Position numbers and translations under genes: made by a program. The notes under the pieces are model-generated. The model ran no database searches and was not told the origin of the DNA. It was given only the letters and a program-made list of their open reading frames with translations. Shown here in pieces: positions 59,484 through 64,000 of a DNA stretch of 64,000 nucleotides (its first letter is position 1; each line of letters starts with the position of its first letter). This DNA is from Paracoccaceae bacterium. GTDB lineage: Bacteria > Pseudomonadota > Alphaproteobacteria > Rhodobacterales > Rhodobacteraceae. The stretch spans positions 1 to 64,000 of the forward strand of contig PAQV01000055.1 of assembly GCA_002709405.1 (NCBI GenBank), written 5' to 3'.

Positions 59484-59900
59484 TTACCCTTTCCTGATCC
59501 GGATCCGCTGCACCACCGGCTCGGGCACCGCCCGCTCCAGGTCCACGTGCAACAGACCGTTTTCCATCCTCGCCTCGCCGACCTCCACGCCGTCGGCCAG
59601 CACGAACACCCTCTGGAACTGGCGCGCCGCGATCCCGCGATGCAGGAACACCCGCCCGTCTCCGTCGTCATCCACCTGGCGGCCCCGGATTACCAGCTGG
59701 CGATCCTCGACCGTGATCGACAGATCCTCTTCGCGGAACCCGGCGACGGCCAGGGTGATCCGGTACGAATGGTCCGAGGTCTGTTCGATGTTGAAAGGTG
59801 GATAGCCCCCGTTCTCGGACTTTGCCGTCCGCTCCAGAAGCCGTTCCAGTTGCTCGAATCCCAGAAGGTGGGGATAGGAGCCCAGGGTGAGTTTTGTCAT
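59484..59900 (-). CDS. Small heat-shock protein Hsp20
   Basis: 138 residues from ATG 59900. Alpha-crystallin domain: GYPPFNIEQTSDHSYRITLA, VAGFREEDLSITVEDRQLVI, GIAARQFQRVFVLADGVEVG and ARMENGLLHVDLERAVPE; a short C-terminal IRIRKG (IxI motif). It holds unfolded proteins during heat stress as oligomers. A sigma-32-like promoter lies 65-95 bp upstream. The 12-codon N-terminal extension is unlikely. Confidence 0.94.
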   Translation of the reverse strand: MTKLTLGSYPHLLGFEQLERLLERTAKSENGGYPPFNIEQTSDHSYRITLAVAGFREEDLSITVEDRQLVIRGRQVDDDGDGRVFLHRGIAARQFQRVFVLADGVEVGEARMENGLLHVDLERAVPEPVVQRIRIRKG

Positions 59901-59964
59901 CGACACGTCCTTTGATCGAAAGCGACGGTTGGTCATCGGCCCCGTTCCGGCGGCCGTTGATCAG

Positions 59965-59994
59965 AATATGGGTCCAGCGGCCGTCCGCAACAAG
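59965..59994 (-). promoter_or_regulatory. Sigma-32 (RpoH) type promoter of hsp20
   Basis: On the minus strand CTTGTTG (59994-59988), 15 bases, then CCCATATT (59972-59965), close to the RpoH pattern CTTGAAA-N13-15-CCCATNT. It directs the Hsp20-DUF1150-phzF group. Confidence 0.5.
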
Positions 59995-60060
59995 TACTGG
60001 CGAAAAACCCGGGGGGCGCCTATATTCAGCCCACCCTTCGATCAGAAACCGAGAGCCGGG

Positions 60061-60285
60061 ATGAACGTGCAGTCAGACCTTGCGATGAAGACCGACGAAG
60101 TGCTGCGCGTGGAACTTGAAGTCTTCCGCCGCCAGCACCGCGACCTGGACGAAGCCATTACCGCGCTTGAGGAAAAAGGCACCGGCGACCAGTTGACCAT
60201 CCGCCGCCTGAAAAAGCAGAAGCTGCACCTGAAGGACATGATCGCCCTGATCGAGGACCGGCTGACCCCCGACATCATCGCCTGA
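60061..60285 (+). CDS. DUF465/YdcH family protein
   Basis: 74 residues from ATG 60061. Conserved block LEVFRRQHRDLDEAITALEE with the end LTIRRLKKQKLHLKDMIALIE is the YdcH family: a helical hairpin with basic second helix. Role unknown. ATG 60085 (MKTDEVL) is an alternative start. Confidence 0.9.
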   Translation: MNVQSDLAMKTDEVLRVELEVFRRQHRDLDEAITALEEKGTGDQLTIRRLKKQKLHLKDMIALIEDRLTPDIIA

Positions 60286-60298
60286 CAAGAGCCCTGTG

Positions 60299-60613
60299 TC
60301 AGCGGCTGGCGGGCGGAATGTCCCGGATGCGCCTGACATGGGCGGCGATATCCTCGTCCGAATACTTCGAATGGACCCGCTCGGAACTGGCCGGGTGAAA
60401 CTCCAGCCCCAGTGACTTGCCCTGCCGCCAGGACTTGCGCGGGCGTACCGGGCGCGGGGCGAATCCTCCGCCACAGGTCGGGCAGACGTTGAACAGCCGG
60501 GTCTCCACGCAGTCGGCACAATAGGTGCATTCATAGGAACAGATCCGCGCCGCATCGCTGTCGGGCGGCAGGTCGCGGTCGCACAATTCGCAATTCGGGC
60601 GCAGCTCCAGCAT
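60299..60613 (-). CDS. DUF1272 zinc-ribbon protein
   Basis: 104 residues from ATG 60613. The opening [20 protein letters not shown] then [12 protein letters not shown] and [15 protein letters not shown] supply at least eight Cys in CxxC pairs for zinc. This is the DUF1272 family. It may bind nucleic acid or protein. An in-frame 219-codon extension upstream is antisense to purE and not coding. The C terminus contains a charged helix. Confidence 0.9.
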   Translation of the reverse strand: MLELRPNCELCDRDLPPDSDAARICSYECTYCADCVETRLFNVCPTCGGGFAPRPVRPRKSWRQGKSLGLEFHPASSERVHSKYSDEDIAAHVRRIRDIPPASR

Positions 60614-60721
60614 GGGGTCATGTCCTTTGAAACGGGCGGGCCGGGACAGGCGCGATCCCGCATTGCCCAACGCCTTGATCTGGCTATAGTACGCGCTCTT
60701 TCGGCTGCGGGGACAAGGCAA

Positions 60722-61210
60722 ATGAGCGACATCGAGGTGGGAATCATCATGGGCAGCCAGTCCGACTGGCCGACCATGAAAGAAGCCGCCGACATCCTGG
60801 ACGCGCTGGGGGTGCCTTATGAAACCCGCATCGTGTCCGCTCACCGTACCCCGGACCGGCTGTGGGACTATGGCAAGACGGCGGCCGACCGGGGCCTGAA
60901 GGCGATCATCGCCGGGGCCGGAGGGGCCGCGCACCTGCCGGGCATGATGGCGTCGAAGACACGGGTGCCGGTGATCGGCGTGCCGGTTCAGACGCGGGCC
61001 CTGTCGGGGGGCGATTCGCTGTATTCCATCGTGCAGATGCCCAAGGGCTTTCCCGTGGCCACCATGGCCATCGGCGCGGCCGGTGCGGCCAATGGCGGGC
61101 TGATGGCCGCGGCGATCCTGGCGACATCCGATCCCGCGCTGGCCGCCCGGCTGGACACATGGCGGGCCGAGCTTTCGGCCTCGATCCCCGAGGTGCCCTC
61201 GGATGACTGA
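60722..61210 (+). CDS. purE: N5-carboxyaminoimidazole ribonucleotide mutase
   Basis: 162 residues, the length of class-I PurE. The motif [14 protein letters not shown] and [14 protein letters not shown] carry the catalytic Ser/His; [16 protein letters not shown] and [13 protein letters not shown] are also standard. It converts N5-CAIR to CAIR in purine synthesis. It overlaps purK by eight bases. Confidence 0.96.
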   Translation: MSDIEVGIIMGSQSDWPTMKEAADILDALGVPYETRIVSAHRTPDRLWDYGKTAADRGLKAIIAGAGGAAHLPGMMASKTRVPVIGVPVQTRALSGGDSLYSIVQMPKGFPVATMAIGAAGAANGGLMAAAILATSDPALAARLDTWRAELSASIPEVPSDD

Positions 61211-62279
61211 CGCCCCCCTGCCCCCCGGATCGACGATAGGCATCCTCGGCGGCGGCCAGCTGGGCCGCATGCTGTCGATGGCGGCTGCCCGGCTTGGCTT
61301 TGCCTGTCACATCTACGAACCCGCCAGCACGCCTCCGGCGGGCCAGGTGGCCGCCACCGTGACCACGGCGCCCTATGAAGATGCCGACGCCCTGCGCGCC
61401 TTTGCCGAGGCCGTCGACGTCATCACCTATGAATTCGAGAACATCCCCACGCAGGCGCTGGACCTGCTGGAGACCCTGCGCCCGATCCGGCCGGGCCGCG
61501 AGGCCCTGCGCGTCAGCCAGGACCGGCTGACCGAAAAGACCTGGCTGACCGACTTGGGCCTGAAGACCGCGCCCTTCGCCGACATCCCGGACCTGGCCGC
61601 GCTGCAGCAGGCTCTGGCCGATATCGGTGCCCCGGCGATCCTGAAGACCCGCCGGTTCGGCTATGACGGCAAGGGCCAGGTCAAGATCGACACGCCCGAC
61701 CAGGCCGCCGACGCCCTGGCCGCCCTGCAGGGCGCGCCAGCCATCCTCGAGGGCTTTGTCCCCTTCAGCCACGAGGTCTCTGTCATCGCCGCGCGGGGTG
61801 CTGATGGCAGCGTGGCGGCCTTCGATCCGGGCGAAAACGTCCACCGCGACGGCATCCTGCGCACCACGACGATCCCTGCCCGGCTGAGCAGCGCCCAACG
61901 CACCGACGCGGTGCTGATTGCGGGCCGGATCCTGAACGCGCTGGATTACGTGGGCGTCATGGGGGTGGAACTGTTCGTGACCCAGGCAGGCCTCGTGGTG
62001 AACGAGATCGCGCCGCGGGTGCACAACTCGGGCCACTGGACCCAGGCCGGCTGCGCCGTCGACCAGTTCGAGCAGCATATCCGGGCCGTCACCGGCCTGC
62101 CCCTGGGCGACGGACAGCGCCATGCGGACGTGATCATGGAGAACCTGATCGGAGACGACATGGACCGCCTGCCCGGCCTGTTGCGCAATGCCGACACCCA
62201 GATCCACCTCTACGGCAAGGCCGAAACCCGCGCGGGCCGCAAGATGGGCCACGTCAACCGGATCCAGAGACCCGGCTGA
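61203..62279 (+). CDS. purK: N5-carboxyaminoimidazole ribonucleotide synthetase
   Basis: 358 residues, ATP-grasp enzyme. Opening [88 protein letters not shown]. It makes N5-CAIR from AIR, bicarbonate and ATP, feeding PurE. Translation is coupled to purE. Confidence 0.96.
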   Translation: MTDAPLPPGSTIGILGGGQLGRMLSMAAARLGFACHIYEPASTPPAGQVAATVTTAPYEDADALRAFAEAVDVITYEFENIPTQALDLLETLRPIRPGREALRVSQDRLTEKTWLTDLGLKTAPFADIPDLAALQQALADIGAPAILKTRRFGYDGKGQVKIDTPDQAADALAALQGAPAILEGFVPFSHEVSVIAARGADGSVAAFDPGENVHRDGILRTTTIPARLSSAQRTDAVLIAGRILNALDYVGVMGVELFVTQAGLVVNEIAPRVHNSGHWTQAGCAVDQFEQHIRAVTGLPLGDGQRHADVIMENLIGDDMDRLPGLLRNADTQIHLYGKAETRAGRKMGHVNRIQRPG

Positions 62280-62315
62280 TCGGGGCCCGTCTGATCAAGT
62301 CATATCAGGGCGCGC

Positions 62316-62672
62316 CTAGGGCGCGCGAAAGGCGCGGGCCGAGATCTGGACGGAATTGCCCGAGGGATCCTTGAGGTTGGCAAAAGCATAGCCGCCCCCG
62401 TCCAGCAGCGGCCCCACGGCCAGGCCGGATTGGATCAGGCGGTCGCGCATGGCGGGGACGTCCTCGACGTCGAAGACCAGCTTGACCAGCACCTGGCCCA
62501 TTTTCTGGGACTTGGCGGCGGGGTGCAGCAGCAGCGATGGCCCGTCATTGGCAGCCAGCTCGACGATCCGGTCGGCCGGGTCGGCGTGGACGGCAAAGCC
62601 GAAATGATCACGGTAAAAGGCCACCATCTCGTCCATCTTCTTGGTGTAGACGATGATCTGGCCGATGATCAT
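62316..62672 (-). CDS. VOC family protein (single glyoxalase domain pair)
   Basis: 118 residues. IIGQIIVYTKKMDEMVAFYR opens a beta-alpha-beta-beta-beta unit, and LVKLVFDVEDVPAMRDRLIQ the second; the end is FANLKDPSGNSVQISAR, the DPxGN hallmark of glyoxalase/bleomycin-resistance folds. The first metal His is absent (IIGQI), so a metal-free or altered site is possible. Function unknown. Confidence 0.85.
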   Translation of the reverse strand: MIIGQIIVYTKKMDEMVAFYRDHFGFAVHADPADRIVELAANDGPSLLLHPAAKSQKMGQVLVKLVFDVEDVPAMRDRLIQSGLAVGPLLDGGGYAFANLKDPSGNSVQISARAFRAP

Positions 62673-62675
62673 GGC

Positions 62676-63587
62676 TCAGGCCTTGTCGCTCTTGCGCAGG
62701 CGCTCGCGGTGCACCGTGTAAAGGCCAGAGGCGACGATGATCACGCAGCCCAGGATGGTCCAGCCGTCGGGCAGGTCTCCGAAGATGACGAAGCCGTAGA
62801 ACGTGCCCCAAAGGATAAGCGTGTAGTGAACCGGGGCCAGGACAACGGCCTGGGCGATGTCCAGCGCGCGGATGACAAAGACCTCGCCCAGCCCGGCGCA
62901 GATGCCCATGCCGGCGATGATCCCCCAGGTCGCGGCACTGTCGGGCGTGACCCAGACGAAGGGCAGCGTGACCGACAGGACAAGCGACGATGTGATCGAG
63001 GTATAGGCCACCGTGGTCGTTACGCTGTCGGCGCCTGACAGCCAGCGCGACAGGATCTGGCGGAAGGCGAACATGCAGGCGGCGGCCACGATGAACAGGA
63101 TGGCCGGATGGAACACGCCCATCCCCGGCCGGATGACGATCAGCATGCCCACGAAGCCGGTGGCCACAGCGGCCCAGCGGCGGATGCCCACGGGCTCTCG
63201 CAGGATGAGCGCGCCCAGGATGGTGACGACGAAGGGCGCGATGAAGGTCACGGCCACGGCGTCGGCCAGGGGCACGAAGCCCACGCCCATGACAAAGCAG
63301 GATGCGGACACGGCTGCCGCCAGGCCCCGGCCGATCTGCAGGAAGGGTTTCACGCTGACCAGCAGCCCCGGCCCGCGCAAGGCCAGAAGGGCCAGGACGC
63401 CGATCAGAAGGCCCAGCTGGCGGAACCAGACAACCTGGAACGGGGGCAGTTCAGAGGTCAGCAGCTTGGCTTGCATATCGCAGGCGGCCAGGGAAAAGAA
63501 CCCCAGGGCCATCAGGGCAATGCCCTTCAGGTTCTGCGCCTGCTGGGTGGGCAGGGGCGCGTTGATCGGGGCGGCTGGCAAGGGCAT
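62676..63587 (-). CDS. EamA/DMT-family transporter
   Basis: 303 residues from ATG 63587. Ten hydrophobic segments in two EamA repeats, for example KGIALMALGFFSLAACDMQA and FIAPFVVTILGALILREPVG. The 125-codon extension upstream of 63587 is low-complexity and overlaps the groES control region, so it is not coding. Exporter for amino acids, metabolites or drugs; substrate unknown. Ends four bases before the VOC start. Confidence 0.9.
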   Translation of the reverse strand: MPLPAAPINAPLPTQQAQNLKGIALMALGFFSLAACDMQAKLLTSELPPFQVVWFRQLGLLIGVLALLALRGPGLLVSVKPFLQIGRGLAAAVSASCFVMGVGFVPLADAVAVTFIAPFVVTILGALILREPVGIRRWAAVATGFVGMLIVIRPGMGVFHPAILFIVAAACMFAFRQILSRWLSGADSVTTTVAYTSITSSLVLSVTLPFVWVTPDSAATWGIIAGMGICAGLGEVFVIRALDIAQAVVLAPVHYTLILWGTFYGFVIFGDLPDGWTILGCVIIVASGLYTVHRERLRKSDKA

Positions 63588-63822
63588 GAGGGTTCTTTCA
63601 TCCGGCGGAAGGCCGGTCGCAGGGCACATTTGACCCGGGGCCTCCCCCCTTTGCAAGGTCTGATCCGGCGATGCCCCGCCGGGGGGTTGCATGACCGGGA
63701 TGCCTTCATATCTGGGGCTCGTGACCGGTCGCCGACCGGGGCCAAAGGGGGGCCCCTTCCAGCGATTGGGCACAAGATGGCGTCTCTGATCCGGGATGTA
63801 CCCGATTTTAGGGACCTGGATA

Positions 63823-63851
63823 TTGACAGACTCGGGACGCCTGTCTATCTC
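63823..63851 (+). promoter_or_regulatory. Promoter of groES
   Basis: TTGACA at 63823-63828 and, 16-17 bases later, CTATCT/TATCTC as a -10. It lies just upstream of CIRCE. The stretch 63588-63822 before it contains no gene and only short palindromes such as CCGGTCG-cc-GACCGG. Confidence 0.6.
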
Positions 63852-63858
63852 CCCGGCG

Positions 63859-63885
63859 TTAGCACTCGCCAGCGGTGAGTGATAA
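63859..63885. promoter_or_regulatory. CIRCE element (HrcA operator)
   Basis: TTAGCACTC, nine bases, GAGTGATAA, one change from the consensus TTAGCACTC-N9-GAGTGCTAA. It overlaps the likely transcription start of groES and predicts HrcA repression of groESL. Confidence 0.92.
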
Positions 63886-63941
63886 TCGCCCTCGAGGGAG
63901 AGAGGGCAGACTGAAAACTTTGAGCTTAAGGAGCTGCAAAG

Positions 63942-64000
63942 ATGGCATTCAAACCTCTGCATGACCGGGTGCTTGTCAAGCGCGTCGAAAGCGATGAGAA
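63942..64000 (+). CDS. groES: Co-chaperonin GroES, N-terminal part
   Basis: The last 59 bases encode MAFKPLHDRVLVKRVESDE, the invariant start of GroES, preceded by AAGGAG. The heptameric lid of GroEL; groEL presumably follows outside the window. Control by CIRCE and the promoter just upstream. Confidence 0.95.
   Translation, partial: MAFKPLHDRVLVKRVESDE

Noticed and set aside
60299-61270. 323-codon version of the DUF1272 gene
   Set aside because: The first 219 codons are antisense to purE; homology starts at the Met at 60613.
62676-63962. 428-codon version of the EamA transporter
   Set aside because: The extra 125 residues would cross CIRCE and the groES promoter and are low-complexity; the membrane protein starts at 63587.
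1-64000. CRISPR array, rRNA, prophage or complete insertion sequence
   Set aside because: Looked for regularly spaced direct repeats, rRNA motifs, integrase and transposase motifs; none found apart from the decayed hsdM region and small palindromic elements.

Overview
The window is a GC-rich chromosomal segment of an alphaproteobacterium, most likely a marine Rhodobacterales (roseobacter-type) species. This rests on the short HisG with a separate HisZ, the Hsp20-DUF1150 pair, a DUF465/YdcH gene, a CIRCE-controlled groES, an FnrL-like box, TRAP and BMP-type transporters, and intergenic repeats of the kind seen in roseobacters. No taxon below that level can be assigned from the sequence alone. 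No CRISPR array, rRNA operon, phage or intact insertion sequence was seen.

Layout. 1-2691: histidine genes hisH (cut by the window edge), hisA, hisF, hisE, with an antisense DUF2147 gene between hisH and hisA. 2692-6426: CoA-binding protein, a possible sRNA, a Tat-exported YHS-like protein, rlmB, tRNA-Tyr, a GNAT-like enzyme and a tiny membrane protein. 6423-9693: overlapping hisS-hisZ-hisG on the minus strand. 9982-16148: SlyX-like protein, a lipoprotein/membrane-protein pair, dnaE, and an ArsR-SRPBCC pair behind a promoter with two palindromic operators. 16475-26013: xdhABC followed without a break by a BMP-type purine/nucleoside ABC transporter, so uptake and xanthine oxidation appear to be one transcription unit. 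26174-35870: mixed metabolic genes (aldo/keto reductase, DUF938, AhpD-like, EF-hand, FAD-linked oxidase, gamma-glutamyltransferase, ThpR, 2-hydroxyacid dehydrogenase, SH3 protein).

35999-43581 is the accessory part. tRNA-Gln is followed by an hsdM pseudogene with a nonsense codon (an old island at a tRNA). Next comes a GntR-controlled operon with a TRAP transporter, an enolase-superfamily enzyme and a close relative of arylmalonate decarboxylase, then about 1 kb of decayed DNA with a methyltransferase remnant. 43582-46852: a three-gene SDR/VOC/PRISE-reductase operon divergent from a LysR gene. 46940-52259: a PhnF-controlled phosphonate-type ABC transporter with a methyltransferase and a PhnM-like hydrolase, but no C-P lyase core. 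53285-54433 is a gamma-butyrobetaine-hydroxylase/TmpA-type dioxygenase with a divergent LysR gene. 54578-56320 is a membrane adenylate cyclase with a ferredoxin domain. 56514-64000: fused sat-cysC, PhzF, DUF1150, Hsp20, YdcH, DUF1272, purEK, a VOC protein, an EamA transporter and the start of groES.

The intergenic DNA is notable. I see five families of repeated or structured elements: a dispersed ~120-bp repeat upstream of hisS and dnaE (with a core copy upstream of hisF); paired tandem palindromes at three gene ends; two hairpins with different stems but an identical 17-nt G-quadruplex-type loop; two GTAGGATGGGT REP-like palindromes; and a 145-bp element with 25-bp terminal inverted repeats inside the ABC operon.
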